From Cryobacterium lactosi (lineage in GTDB: Bacteria; Actinomycetota; Actinomycetes; Actinomycetales; Microbacteriaceae), in the NCBI RefSeq assembly GCF_004403945.1, contig NZ_SOHM01000031.1:86531-150530 (forward strand): a DNA stretch of 64,000 nucleotides, given 5' to 3'. Positions 8,912-16,691 of the stretch are shown here, in pieces (the stretch's first letter is position 1; each line of letters starts with the position of its first letter). The position numbers and the translations under genes were made by a program. Under the pieces are notes generated by a model. It was not told where the DNA came from. It searched no databases and saw nothing but the letters and a program-made list of their open reading frames with translations.

Positions 8912-8977
8912 AAGTGGTGAACCCTGTCCAGATACATGCTATCGTCTGCAAGTGGAGAGGCCACACCACTTAGTGGT
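8912..8977. promoter_or_regulatory. TetR operator region
   Basis: Perfect 13-base palindrome ACCACTTAGTGGT at 8965-8977, an AAGTGGT half-site at 8912-8918, and GTGG-N5-CCAC at 8952-8964. All share the GTGG/CCAC core. They lie between the divergent TetR and MDR genes, so autoregulation plus control of the MDR gene is likely. Inferred. Confidence 0.65.
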
Positions 8978-8999
8978 CAATTATCGCAAGGAGCACATC

Positions 9000-9971
9000 A
9001 TGGAGAGCATGCAGGCAGTCCTGTTCAATCGGTACGGAAACCCGGAGGAACTTCACCAGGGGACTCTTCCGATGCCGGAGGCGCGAGCAGGAGAGGTCCT
9101 TGTGCGTGTCGACGCCGTCTCAGTCAACGGCGCGGACCTGTTGCTTCGGTCGGGCAAGCTTGGTCTTCTCACCGGCCGTCGTTTTCCAAAGCAGCTGGGA
9201 ATCGATTTTGCCGGAACACTCATCGCCACCGATCCTGGAGCCGATCTTGGTGGACTATCCATCGGCGACCAGGTCTGGGGCATAGTCGATGAGAAGGGAG
9301 GGCCCCGCTCACTCGCCGAGTTCCTGAGCGTTCCCGCGATCCAGATCGCACGGGCACCGAACAATCTGACTTCGGAGGAAGCGGTCACGCTCCTCGCTGG
9401 CGGCACGACTGCCTATACCGGTCTCGTGGAAAAAGCAGGCGTGCAGCGCGGTGAGCGAGTGCTGGTGCGAGGTGCGGCAGGTGGCGTCGGCAGCGTGGCC
9501 GTGCAGCTCGCGAAGATGCTCGGGGCGCACGTGACGGCGCTCGCGGGTGCGTCCGGCCAAGACTTCGTGAGGGGGTTGGGAGCTGATGCGGTGTACGACT
9601 ACCGGGTAACGCCGATTGAGGAGCTGGGCAGGTATGACGTCGTCTTCGACACGCACGGGAGTGACCTGCTCGCGTTTCGCCGCCTGCTGGCGCCGGGCGG
9701 AAGAATGGTGTCGATCGCGTTCGACAAGGAGGCGCCCATACGCAGCCTTGCGACCATCGCAGCCAGCGCGGCTTTCGGCACTCGACGCATCCGCTTCTTC
9801 AGGGGCAAGCCTGAGCGGCGCGACTTCCAGCGGCTCACTGCGCAGGTCGAGCGGGGAGAGATCCGCTCCGTACTCGATCGGGTCTTTCCGCTGGCCCGTT
9901 CCGCGGACGCACATGCCGCACTTGAAACCCACGGCGTGCAGGGCAAAGTGGTCATCTCGATCTCAGAGTAG
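9000..9971 (+). CDS. NADP-dependent MDR oxidoreductase (quinone-reductase-like)
   Basis: MDR-superfamily enzyme of 323 residues without structural zinc cysteines, so quinone-reductase-like. The GroES-like N-terminal half carries VDAVSVNGADLLLRSGK and the Rossmann half has VLVRGAAGGVGSVAVQLAK, with the AAxGGVG nucleotide loop. Expected to reduce quinones or activated alkenes with NADPH; substrate unknown. Start ATG 9000 follows AAGGAG. Target of the divergent TetR gene by position and operator. Confidence 0.85.
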   Translation: MESMQAVLFNRYGNPEELHQGTLPMPEARAGEVLVRVDAVSVNGADLLLRSGKLGLLTGRRFPKQLGIDFAGTLIATDPGADLGGLSIGDQVWGIVDEKGGPRSLAEFLSVPAIQIARAPNNLTSEEAVTLLAGGTTAYTGLVEKAGVQRGERVLVRGAAGGVGSVAVQLAKMLGAHVTALAGASGQDFVRGLGADAVYDYRVTPIEELGRYDVVFDTHGSDLLAFRRLLAPGGRMVSIAFDKEAPIRSLATIAASAAFGTRRIRFFRGKPERRDFQRLTAQVERGEIRSVLDRVFPLARSADAHAALETHGVQGKVVISISE

Positions 9972-10011
9972 GCCTCAACGGTCAGACGGTCGACGTGGAT
10001 GCTGACCGCCC

Positions 10012-10042
10012 TTGACTCTGTGGTGGGAATATGGTTTTGAGT
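10012..10042 (+). promoter_or_regulatory. MerR-type promoter element, copy 1 (SpoIIM-like gene)
   Basis: TTGACT, 19-base spacer CTGTGGTGGGAATATGGTT, TTGAGT. The ATG of the next gene lies exactly 7 bases after the -10 box with no ribosome site, as in leaderless transcripts. Spacer and boxes match the family described in the findings. Confidence 0.7.
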
Positions 10043-10048
10043 GGTCCC

Positions 10049-10711
10049 ATGACTACACAACCAGGTATCCGAACGACCACACGACGCACCAACGTCCTTC
10101 TCAGACCATTTCAGGTCATTCGGGAAAACCGCCGACCGTTTGTCGTCCTGAACGTTGCGCTGTTCGGGCTGTTGGTGGCGGGTTTCGTTGTGGGGATGCT
10201 TGTGCCAGAGCTGAGCGCTGGGCAGGTGAACGGGCTCGTCGAGGACGGCACGTTAGACCAAATCGCGCCGCTTCTCGGCAATGTCTGGTTCTTCGCGCTG
10301 GCAATTCTCTTCAACAACGCAGTAAACGTCGGCGCCGTAATCGTCTTGCCCTCCCTTATCGTGCCGTTTGCCGGCATTGGATATTTCGGCTATAAAGTGG
10401 CCGAGATCGGCCTGACCCTCGCCGCAAGCGGATCGGACCTCTGGGGCGCGATGCTCCCACATCTCGTGACTGTGGTCGTCGAGATAGAGGCCTACGTACT
10501 CCTCGCCCTCGGCGCCTACGTGCTCGGTCGGTCCTGGATCTTCCCCCGAACAGTCGGTGCCTCCAACCGTCGCCGGGGCTACCTACGTGGACTCCAGCAG
10601 TTCGGCTGGCTGATCCTGCCCGCTTTCGTGCTGCTGGTCATCGGCGCGCTCTACGAGGCGGTCACGTTGATCTACGTCATCCTGCCTCAGCTGGCCGAAC
10701 TCGCCGGATAG
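10049..10711 (+). CDS. SpoIIM-like (stage II sporulation protein M family) membrane protein
   Basis: Integral membrane protein of 220 residues with about five helices, resembling the SpoIIM domain (ILFNNAVNVGAVIVLPSLIV and PHLVTVVVEIEAYVLLALGAYV fit its conserved helices). In bacilli SpoIIM acts with peptidoglycan hydrolases at the septum; actinobacterial members are unstudied and this organism is not expected to sporulate. ATG 10049 is preferred because it lies 7 bases after a -10 box; a TTG-type longer frame would start inside the promoter. Confidence 0.7.
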   Translation: MTTQPGIRTTTRRTNVLLRPFQVIRENRRPFVVLNVALFGLLVAGFVVGMLVPELSAGQVNGLVEDGTLDQIAPLLGNVWFFALAILFNNAVNVGAVIVLPSLIVPFAGIGYFGYKVAEIGLTLAASGSDLWGAMLPHLVTVVVEIEAYVLLALGAYVLGRSWIFPRTVGASNRRRGYLRGLQQFGWLILPAFVLLVIGALYEAVTLIYVILPQLAELAG

Positions 10712-10727
10712 TGGTCGGGCCGTTAGC

Positions 10728-10761
10728 CCCGCCGCTCTCGTTGAAGCGAGGGCGGCGGGGT
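10728..10761. terminator. bidirectional hairpin terminator
   Basis: A 14-base stem (CCCCGCCGCTCTCG with CGAGGGCGGCGGGG, one G-U pair) with a 6-base loop, between the convergent SpoIIM-like and CPBP genes. No clear T run; typical of GC-rich actinobacterial terminators. Confidence 0.7.
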
Positions 10762-10778
10762 GCCTACGTTGGGGGAAG

Positions 10779-11690
10779 TCAGCCAGCAGACACAAGCACC
10801 TTGGGACCAGTTGCGCTACGTTTCTTGCGCTCGATCAGCCAGACCGTGCCGAGTACTGCGACGTTCATAACCATCAGGATGATTAGTGACGCTCCAGGTC
10901 CGGAGCCAGCGGCGCGGTCGACTACGGTCGCGTCGTTGCCCGCGAAAAGTGCATTTATGATGCCCACGAGGACGTTGTTTGCGACATGGAGCGCCATCGC
11001 GGCTTCGAGCCCGCCGCTGATCAGACCCATCAACACAGTGCAAGCAGAGAAAACAAACAGGTAGCTGACAAACCACGGGTCGATCGACACATGGACGAGG
11101 GCGAACAACGCACCCGAAAGGATGATGCCAAGGACGATCGCTGGGCGCACACCGCGAAACCACGACCCGGCCGCAGGAACGACTACCCCTCTGAACGCGA
11201 CTTCCTCGCCAGCGGCCTGCAGGGGAATAGCCAACAGAGTCACGAGAATGATGCCAATCGTGGTGGCCCCGACGTCGAAGCCGCCCCAACCTGCCGATTC
11301 GGGGGCGATGAGGGCAGTGGCAACAACACTGAGCCCGACAAGCAGCACTGAAGCGGCGAAGTAGATTCCTAGACGCCGCCAATCAAACTTGCGATTGTGG
11401 CTAAAGACGCTCCGCCACGAAACTCTTGCTAGCCGAGCCACCAACATCGTTGCGATGAGGGCCGTGATGGCAGTACTGATTCCTGACGCCAGGATTGTCA
11501 ACGGCGTAAGTCGAGGCTTCAGCGGATCCGCAGGACCTTCAATCATTACGACCGCTTGAAACACTAGGATCTGCACAAGCAGCAATAACACGGGCACGGA
11601 GATCAGAACAATTAGCGACTTCCACCGGGGGAGGCGGAAGTGAACCCCAAAGGGTCGGTCGGACAGGGTGGTGTGAAGCGGGCTGGTCAT
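10779..11690 (-). CDS. CPBP family intramembrane glutamic endopeptidase
   Basis: Membrane protease-like protein of 303 residues with about eight helices. The CPBP catalytic motifs are intact: GEEVAFRG (Glu162, Glu163, Arg167), FALVH (Phe196, His200) and HVANN (His235). The family includes CAAX prenyl proteases and bacteriocin self-immunity proteins; the substrate is unknown. ATG 11690 has AGGAG 7 bases upstream. A MerR-type promoter element lies about 60 bases upstream, giving a short untranslated leader. Confidence 0.85.
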   Translation of the reverse strand: MTSPLHTTLSDRPFGVHFRLPRWKSLIVLISVPVLLLLVQILVFQAVVMIEGPADPLKPRLTPLTILASGISTAITALIATMLVARLARVSWRSVFSHNRKFDWRRLGIYFAASVLLVGLSVVATALIAPESAGWGGFDVGATTIGIILVTLLAIPLQAAGEEVAFRGVVVPAAGSWFRGVRPAIVLGIILSGALFALVHVSIDPWFVSYLFVFSACTVLMGLISGGLEAAMALHVANNVLVGIINALFAGNDATVVDRAAGSGPGASLIILMVMNVAVLGTVWLIERKKRSATGPKVLVSAG

Positions 11691-11753
11691 ATCTGTCTCC
11701 TGAAAGAAATTGTGATCGCGCACCAGCGGGCCGCGCGCGTCTCGTCTCCCACG

Positions 11754-11784
11754 AGTAGACACCTTGTGCTTACAACACGGTCAA
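11754..11784 (-). promoter_or_regulatory. MerR-type promoter element, copy 2 (CPBP gene)
   Basis: On the minus strand TTGACC, spacer GTGTTGTAAGCACAAGGTG (19), TCTACT. It carries the TGT-N7-ACA dyad. It would drive the CPBP gene with a leader of about 57 bases including the ribosome site. Confidence 0.65.
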
Positions 11785-11869
11785 GCAAAGAATCTTGCCG
11801 CCAGCGGAACACATCTCCTTTCCCCGCTCGCATTCCCACCTCGAGCGGTGGGCAGAAAACGGTGAATGG

Positions 11870-12373
11870 TCACAGGTAGCGGTCCGCGGTGACGTGTTGG
11901 ATGGATGATTGTGCGATCTCTCGCCAGTGCACCGCACTGTATGCGTCGGTAGCTGGAATTTGGTCAGCGCGACATCGAACGCGATGGGCGAGAAGTCTCG
12001 GGTCGTCGCACCCGGTTACGACGATGTAGGTGATGACCACGTAGATTCCGCAGATCTGTTCAATCATTCGATGAGTCGCTTCTGCAGCGATGTCGCATTG
12101 GTCGAGCACCTCCTCGTCAGCGAGGCTCGCGGCCGCATCGACGATCACCATGATGTGACGAAGGGTTGTCCAGTGCTTGCAGACAGCGACGGACGCCTGG
12201 GCTTGGCGCCGCATCGCCGTTTTGAATGCCCGCCGTGTTGTGGCGGAGGTAGCATTCAACCCGATCACCGCAGCGTCGGTATACCGCCCTGCGGTGTCGG
12301 TCAGCAGTAGAGCCGCTGGATCGAATTGCAGCGCACCGAGACACTGGAGCGTGTCTCCGAGCACCACAATCAC
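11870..12373 (-). CDS. hypothetical protein coupled to DksA-like gene
   Basis: Protein of 167 residues with no recognised domain. It starts at a GTG that overlaps the TGA of the upstream DksA-like gene (GTGA), so the two are translated as a pair. The N-terminal part (VIVVLGDTLQCLGALQFDPAAL) looks like alternating strands and helices, and there is a hydrophobic stretch (ICGIYVVITYIVVTG) near residue 120 that could be a buried strand pair. It has five cysteines, unusual for this region. I could not assign it. Confidence 0.55.
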   Translation of the reverse strand: MIVVLGDTLQCLGALQFDPAALLLTDTAGRYTDAAVIGLNATSATTRRAFKTAMRRQAQASVAVCKHWTTLRHIMVIVDAAASLADEEVLDQCDIAAEATHRMIEQICGIYVVITYIVVTGCDDPRLLAHRVRCRADQIPATDAYSAVHWREIAQSSIQHVTADRYL

Positions 12374-12708
12374 GGGCCTTGTTCTGCCAGACCCTGGCAC
12401 GTCACGCACAACTCGGCGTGCGGCACGACGGCGAGGCGGTCCTTCGCAATGGGTTCGAAGCAGCCGGTGCAGATTCCGAAGGTGCCCGTGGCGATGCGGC
12501 CCAGCGCACGGGTGATTTGTGCAACGACTCGCTTGCTGGACTGAGTCGTGGACCAGGCCACGACATCGAGGTGCGGTGCCGCTCGCGGGTCCAGCTCACC
12601 GATGAGGGCTTCGCGCTCGCGAAGTTGGTTCAGAAGGATCCGACGGAACGCGTCTACGTCGATCGGGCGCACTCGGCGCGCACGGGAAAGGGAAGGCTGA
12701 ATAGTCAT
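12370..12708 (-). CDS. TraR/DksA-type C4 zinc-finger protein
   Basis: Small protein of 112 residues with an N-terminal helical region (residues 15-70) and a C-terminal C4 zinc finger: Cys80, Cys83, Cys101 and Cys104 (GICTGCFEPI ... ELCVTCQ). The finger matches TraR/DksA; DksA binds the RNA polymerase secondary channel and works with (p)ppGpp. The coiled coil is short, so it is closer to the many small actinobacterial DksA-like proteins whose role is not known. Start ATG 12708 follows AGGAG. A long leader with an ORF and an intrinsic terminator lies upstream. Confidence 0.8.
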   Translation of the reverse strand: MTIQPSLSRARRVRPIDVDAFRRILLNQLREREALIGELDPRAAPHLDVVAWSTTQSSKRVVAQITRALGRIATGTFGICTGCFEPIAKDRLAVVPHAELCVTCQGLAEQGP

Positions 12709-12725
12709 GGATGCTCCTACGCGTT

Positions 12726-12755
12726 AAAGAAAAAACGCGCCGCAACTGCGACGCG
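12726..12755 (-). terminator. intrinsic terminator in the leader of the DksA-like gene
   Basis: Reading the minus strand: CGCGTCGCA, short loop, TGCGGCGCG (9-base stem with one G-U), then TTTTTTCTTT. It ends only about 18 bases before the ATG at 12708, upstream of the AGGAG site. There is no other minus-strand gene for it to terminate, so it most likely acts as an attenuator. Confidence 0.7.
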
Positions 12756-12789
12756 CTACTGCCAGCTGAACTGACCAAATACCTGGGGG

Positions 12790-12912
12790 TCAGTGCGGTG
12801 GCGCGCGCGTACGGGAACGGAAGGGCACAACACGCCCCGCGGAACTGAGGTGCCCGCCCGGAGTGACCAAGCCGCGCTGAGCGCAGAGGGTGGTCATTCG
12901 AGACGTGGACAT
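12790..12912 (-). CDS. upstream ORF (40 residues) in the DksA-like gene leader
   Basis: Minus-strand ATG to TGA frame of 40 residues (MSTSRMTTLCAQRGL to RTRAPPH). Its ATG lies exactly 7 bases after a TATGGT -10 box, as expected for a leaderless reading frame. It ends 35 bases before the terminator hairpin. Position and geometry suggest a regulatory leader peptide whose translation decides read-through. Codon content is arginine- and proline-rich at the end. Not proven to be translated. Confidence 0.45.
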   Translation of the reverse strand: MSTSRMTTLCAQRGLVTPGGHLSSAGRVVPFRSRTRAPPH

Positions 12913-12918
12913 AGCCTC

Positions 12919-12946
12919 ACCATAGCCAGTGCCACAGGAAAGGCAA
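12919..12946 (-). promoter_or_regulatory. putative promoter of the DksA-like leader
   Basis: On the minus strand TTGCCT, 16 bases, TATGGT; the uORF start follows after 6 bases. The stretch between this promoter and the small basic protein gene at 13124 holds nothing else that I recognise. Confidence 0.45.
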
Positions 12947-13123
12947 GTCGGCAGCTACTGCACACGCGCATGTATCGCAAAAGCCCGGCACCACAAAACG
13001 GGACGACCTTCTGTGTGGCGGCGAAGACAGAGTACGTCCTGGCCAGACGGATAAATGACTTCCCTCACCTCAGGGGCTATGGTTGCCAGTTACGCCAACT
13101 AGAAGTAGGGAAGCGAGGTGAAT

Positions 13124-13249
13124 ATGGCCATGAAGAGCCCTGCTGCTTCGAACGGGAAGAAACAACCGTTGAAGTCGCTGAAAGAAAAGCGCGCTGACAA
13201 GCGCGACAAGACTGATGAATCGGTTGTCAAGTCTCGCAAGGGACGCTAG
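13124..13249 (+). CDS. small, highly basic protein
   Basis: A 41-residue frame starting at an ATG behind GAGGTGA, ending with TAG before a strong hairpin. Of the 41 residues, 15 are Lys or Arg (MAMKSPAASNGKKQPL to VVKSRKGR), with no hydrophobic segment. Ribosome site, terminator and composition support a real gene. Similar small Lys-rich proteins are common in actinobacteria; a nucleic-acid or ribosome contact is plausible but unproven. Confidence 0.7.
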   Translation: MAMKSPAASNGKKQPLKSLKEKRADKRDKTDESVVKSRKGR

Positions 13250-13271
13250 TTGAGTACTCCTCCTCCGCTCG

Positions 13272-13300
13272 TGCGGTGTCGCGCATGGCTCGACACCGCA
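13272..13300 (+). terminator. hairpin after the small basic protein gene
   Basis: Perfect 10-base stem TGCGGTGTCG / CGACACCGCA with a 9-base loop, beginning 22 bases after the stop codon at 13249. Confidence 0.65.
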
Positions 13301-13410
13301 TTGGAGCAGTCCGACATTCGTTCCCACGCCAATGTGGCCGTGAACATAAAACGTTGTGCTTTCAGGGGTTATGCCCGAGGTCGCAGGTGATCGTGTGACT
13401 AATATTCCGC

Positions 13411-13441
13411 TTGACTCAGTTGTTGGAACACGTCGTTCGAT
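13411..13441 (+). promoter_or_regulatory. MerR-type promoter element, copy 3 (TAP-like lipoprotein)
   Basis: TTGACT, spacer CAGTTGTTGGAACACGTCG (19), TTCGAT. The ATG of the lipoprotein begins 7 bases after the -10 box and has no ribosome site, as in a leaderless transcript. Confidence 0.7.
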
Positions 13442-13447
13442 GGGACC

Positions 13448-15047
13448 ATGACCCACAACAGATCGTCGCAAAGAAGACCGAAGCGCCAGTCCCGCACCCT
13501 CGCTGCAGCTGCATTGGTAGCAATGATGCTCGGGCTCAGCGCGTGCGTCCCAACACCGAGGTCCGAATCCCAGGCGAACGCATCGGACGAGCTGGATGAG
13601 TTCTACGGGCAGAAACTTGAGTACCGCGATTGCATGGAGTTCGCAGAAACTGAGTCCGCAACGCAGTTCTTCGAGTCCGAGACCAATGAGTGCACGTACG
13701 TTGATGTGCCGATGGACTATTCTTCTCCGGCAGACGATGCCATGCAGATCGCCGTTTTGCGAGTGCCCGCCCAGGGCGACCCCGAACAGCGGATCGGATC
13801 GCTGGTCATCAATCCCGGCGGGCCTGGAGACTCCGGCATGCTGATCGCGGCCGCGCTCAGCGTTCGGCTCGCTGGGTCCCCACTGCTGGAACGATTCGAC
13901 CTCATCGGCTTTGACCCTCGAGGTGTAGGCGCGTCCACGCCGGCGATTCGCTGTTTCTCTGATTCCGAGCGTGATGCCGGCGAAGCGAAAACGACCTTGC
14001 TCGGCACATCCGGTGCGTGGACGGAAGAGGACACCTCAGCGCTGGTAGACAACTGCGCCGCGGCCTCAGGGGGCGACAAGGTCCTCGCCGCCGTCGGCAC
14101 GCGCGATGCGGCGCGCGACATTGATGTGCTGCGCGCGGCGCTCGGTGATGATGAGCTCACCTTCCTCGGGTTCAGTTACGGAACCCGGCTCGGTGCCGTC
14201 TACGCCGAACAGTTCCCGGAGAACGTTCGTGCAATGGTTTTCGACGGAGCAATCGACCCTCGTGCAGATGGCGAGGGGCAGCGCCTGGCGACCTTCGAGG
14301 GGCTGCAACGATCGTTCGAGCAACTCGCTGCCCATTGTGCGCAGAGTGCGGACTGCCCGCTTGGTACCGACCCCAAGTTCGCGACGGAAAATTTCCAGCA
14401 ACTCGTGCAGCCGCTCGTGCAAGCTCCCGTACCAGCGGGGGACGGGCGCACCGCAGACTTTGCTCAGGTGACTGGCGGCGTGGGGGTCAGCCTGTACACC
14501 CAAGAAGGTTGGGATGCGGCGATCGCGGGTCTCGCGCAGCTGAAGAATGAGGGCCGTGCGGATCAACTCCTGGCTCTCAACGATCTCTACACAGGACGCG
14601 GGACTGACGGAGTGTGGTCCACGTTCCTTGATGCAAACTTCGCGGTGAACTGCATGGATGAGGAGCGCCGCACGCCAGAGGTCGAAGCTGACCTGCGGGA
14701 ACGCATCGCGGCGGCGGGTCCCTGGCTGGACTCCGGAGAGAGTTTCTCCGGTAGCTCGCGGCATTGGCTGCGAGAATTGGCCTGCCGAACCCACTCTGGG
14801 GTTCCCCTACGCGCAGAACATATCGGGGCTGCCGGAAACGATGGTCATCTCCATCACCGGAGACCCCAGCACTCCTTATGAGGGCGGTGTGAGTCTCGCT
14901 GATTCCCTCGGGTCTGCCCTGCTTACCGTCGAAGGTGAGCGCCACACAGTCGCATTACAGGGCATCAGTACTTGCGTCGATCAAGCGGTTGCTGCGTACC
15001 TGATCGATCTCACTTTGCCGCTTGAAGACGCACGCTGCAGCCTGTGA
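13448..15047 (+). pseudogene. TAP-like alpha/beta-hydrolase lipoprotein with a frameshift
   Basis: Exported alpha/beta-hydrolase of the tripeptidyl aminopeptidase-like family. It has a basic N-terminus, a lipobox LGLSAC (Cys33), the oxyanion-loop motif NPGGPGDSG and the nucleophile motif GFSYGTRLGAVYAE. The frame is lost near 14758-14764: the first frame runs on to a stop at 14881 with unrelated sequence, while the expected C-terminus (CENWPAEPTLGFPYA, the acid in SITGDPSTPYEGG, the histidine in GERHTV, ending DARCSL) continues in the next frame to 15047. One extra base in CGCGGCATTGG explains it. Either a true pseudogene or a sequencing indel. Two intact paralogues lie at 49652 and 62437. 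Confidence 0.85.
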
Positions 15048-15068
15048 GCCACGAGCTAACGCACGTGT

Positions 15069-15099
15069 TTGACTTAGTTCCAACAACACGGTGTCGACT
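15069..15099 (+). promoter_or_regulatory. MerR-type promoter element, copy 4 (small membrane protein)
   Basis: TTGACT, spacer TAGTTCCAACAACACGGTG (19), TCGACT. It lies 22 bases after the lipoprotein stop and 52 bases before the small membrane protein ATG. The spacer is very close to copy 6 (51283). Confidence 0.65.
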
Positions 15100-15151
15100 G
15101 GTTGGGATCAGGCGCAACTGCCTGGCGTAATCAGACAGGCACCGACACATC

Positions 15152-15397
15152 ATGAAATCGCTGGATCTCGTTCTCAACGCGGTAATCGTATTGCCCGCTG
15201 CCCTCTTCCTTGCCTACATCGGGTACTACTACTTCGACTTTGGCCTGTTCATGATGCTTCCCAACGGCATCACGGAATTCTTTCTCGGAATTCCAGCCAT
15301 CCAATACGTCGCGTTGGCCGTCGCGCTGGCGGCCATAGTCGCGAAGATTGCCCTGCGTGGCAGCATCAAACGACAGGAGATGGAGAACCACATCTGA
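15152..15397 (+). CDS. small two-helix membrane protein
   Basis: Protein of 81 residues with two hydrophobic helices (about 5-25 and 45-65) joined by FGLFMMLPNGITEFF, and a short charged C-terminus. Family not recognised. It has its own MerR-type promoter element, which argues for a real gene linked to the envelope regulon. No strong ribosome site is visible before the ATG. Confidence 0.6.
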   Translation: MKSLDLVLNAVIVLPAALFLAYIGYYYFDFGLFMMLPNGITEFFLGIPAIQYVALAVALAAIVAKIALRGSIKRQEMENHI

Positions 15398-15690
15398 CAT
15401 TTCATGTCCCTCGTGTAGTCGCTTCCTCGCGTTCGACGGGCCGGGTCCGGGTGGCACAAGGGATGCGGTCAGCGTGAGCCTGTGCCGCGACCGACAGTTG
15501 GCACGGGCTCTGCGTCGTAACGGTTCGCGCAGCGATTCACCGAGGGGGGTCAGGGCGTATTCGACGCCGATCGGGGATGTGGGGATGACCCGGCGGGTGA
15601 TCATCCCGTTCCGCTCGAGACGCCGGAGCGTCTGGGTGAGGACGGGCTGGGTCACCCCAGACAGTTGGCGTTTGATCTCGTTGAACCGGG
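15395..15690 (-). pseudogene. HxlR family regulator remnant
   Basis: On the minus strand the frame reads RFNEIKRQLSGVTQPVLTQT then LRRLERNGMI and VEYALTPLGESL, the wing and recognition part of an HxlR winged-helix domain. The N-terminal third is missing: the frame runs upstream into unrelated sequence with no start. After GESLREPL the homology ends, but two bases later in another frame LSVAAQAHADRI resembles the usual HxlR C-terminal helix, so a frameshift is also present. A degraded regulator that once faced the enoyl-CoA hydratase gene. Confidence 0.65.
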
Positions 15691-15729
15691 TCGACCTACA
15701 TGCTCAACTCATACCAAAGAAAGGCCCTC

Positions 15730-16560
15730 ATGCCACAAAAGTATTCAACCTTGCGGGTGACCGTCGCTGACGGTGTCGCCGACATTGTGCTCGATAACCC
15801 TCCCGTGAACGTCATCAGCGCGATGATGATGAAGGAGCTCGACAGCATCCTGGGGGACCTTCGCGGAGACGAATCGGTGCGCGTGATCGTGTTCTCCTCG
15901 GCGAACCCCGAGTTCTTCCTCGCTCACGTCGACATCCATATCCTCGACCAGGAAGACCTCTTCAACGAACTCACGGCCGCCACCCCGCCGGGAGTGAACG
16001 TGTTCCAGGCCATTGGCGAACTGCTCCGCAACCAGCCGCAACCGATCATCGTCAAGCTCGCAGGCAAGGCCAGGGGCGGCGGTGCCGAATTCGTCGCGGC
16101 CGCCGACATGGTCTTCGCCGCGACTGAGACCGCCGGGATCGGGCAGATCGAGAGCCTCATGGGCATCGTGCCTTCCGGCGGCGGAAGCCAGTATCTCCTT
16201 GAGCGTGTTGGCCGCAACCGGGCCCTGGAGATCATCCTGACCGGAGATCTCTACGACGCGACGACCGCGGCTGCCTATGGGTGGATCAACCGCGCGGTGC
16301 CCGCAGCAGAGCTTGATGCGTTCGTCGATCGCGTTGCGCGCAACATTGCCGACCTCTCAGCCGGCGTCGCCCTGCGTGCGAAGGAGGTGCTCTCACCCGC
16401 TCGTCCGCTCGAGGGCTACGCGCGCGAGGAGAGGGCCTGGTCGAGCCTGATCGCGGGGCCGACCGCGCTCGCGCTGATGAGCAGGGCGCTGGAACACGGC
16501 GCGCAGACCCCCGAGGGCGAGGCTGACTTGGAGCAGCTCATGCGATCCATGACCCGCTGA
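15730..16560 (+). CDS. enoyl-CoA hydratase/isomerase family protein
   Basis: Crotonase-fold protein of 276 residues. The nucleotide/CoA-binding loop (VIVKLAGKARGGGAEFVAAAD) supplies the oxyanion-hole glycines, and the second motif is IGQIESLMGIVPSGGGSQYL, where the crotonase family carries its catalytic acid or amide. The Glu in QIESLMG is a candidate. Activity toward enoyl-CoA is uncertain because NPPVNVISAMMMKELDSIL is the only other typical element. ATG 15730 follows AAAGG. HxlR-linked crotonase-fold proteins in actinobacteria are often not in fatty-acid operons; here the regulator is decayed. Confidence 0.8.
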   Translation: MPQKYSTLRVTVADGVADIVLDNPPVNVISAMMMKELDSILGDLRGDESVRVIVFSSANPEFFLAHVDIHILDQEDLFNELTAATPPGVNVFQAIGELLRNQPQPIIVKLAGKARGGGAEFVAAADMVFAATETAGIGQIESLMGIVPSGGGSQYLLERVGRNRALEIILTGDLYDATTAAAYGWINRAVPAAELDAFVDRVARNIADLSAGVALRAKEVLSPARPLEGYAREERAWSSLIAGPTALALMSRALEHGAQTPEGEADLEQLMRSMTR

Positions 16561-16621
16561 CGGCGCCCGTCACAGTCCCTTTCGAGCCCGGAGGTCCCGC
16601 CCATCCGGCCATGAGGATTCC

Positions 16622-16651
16622 TTGCGCCCCAGTGATGTATGCGCTTACACT
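16622..16651 (+). promoter_or_regulatory. putative promoter of the glucoamylase-family gene
   Basis: TTGCGC, 18 bases, TACACT, about 40 bases before the GTG start, which has its own AAGGA ribosome site. Confidence 0.4.
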
Positions 16652-16691
16652 CGTCAGAACGTGCTTCAAAGACGACACGAAGGAACACACT

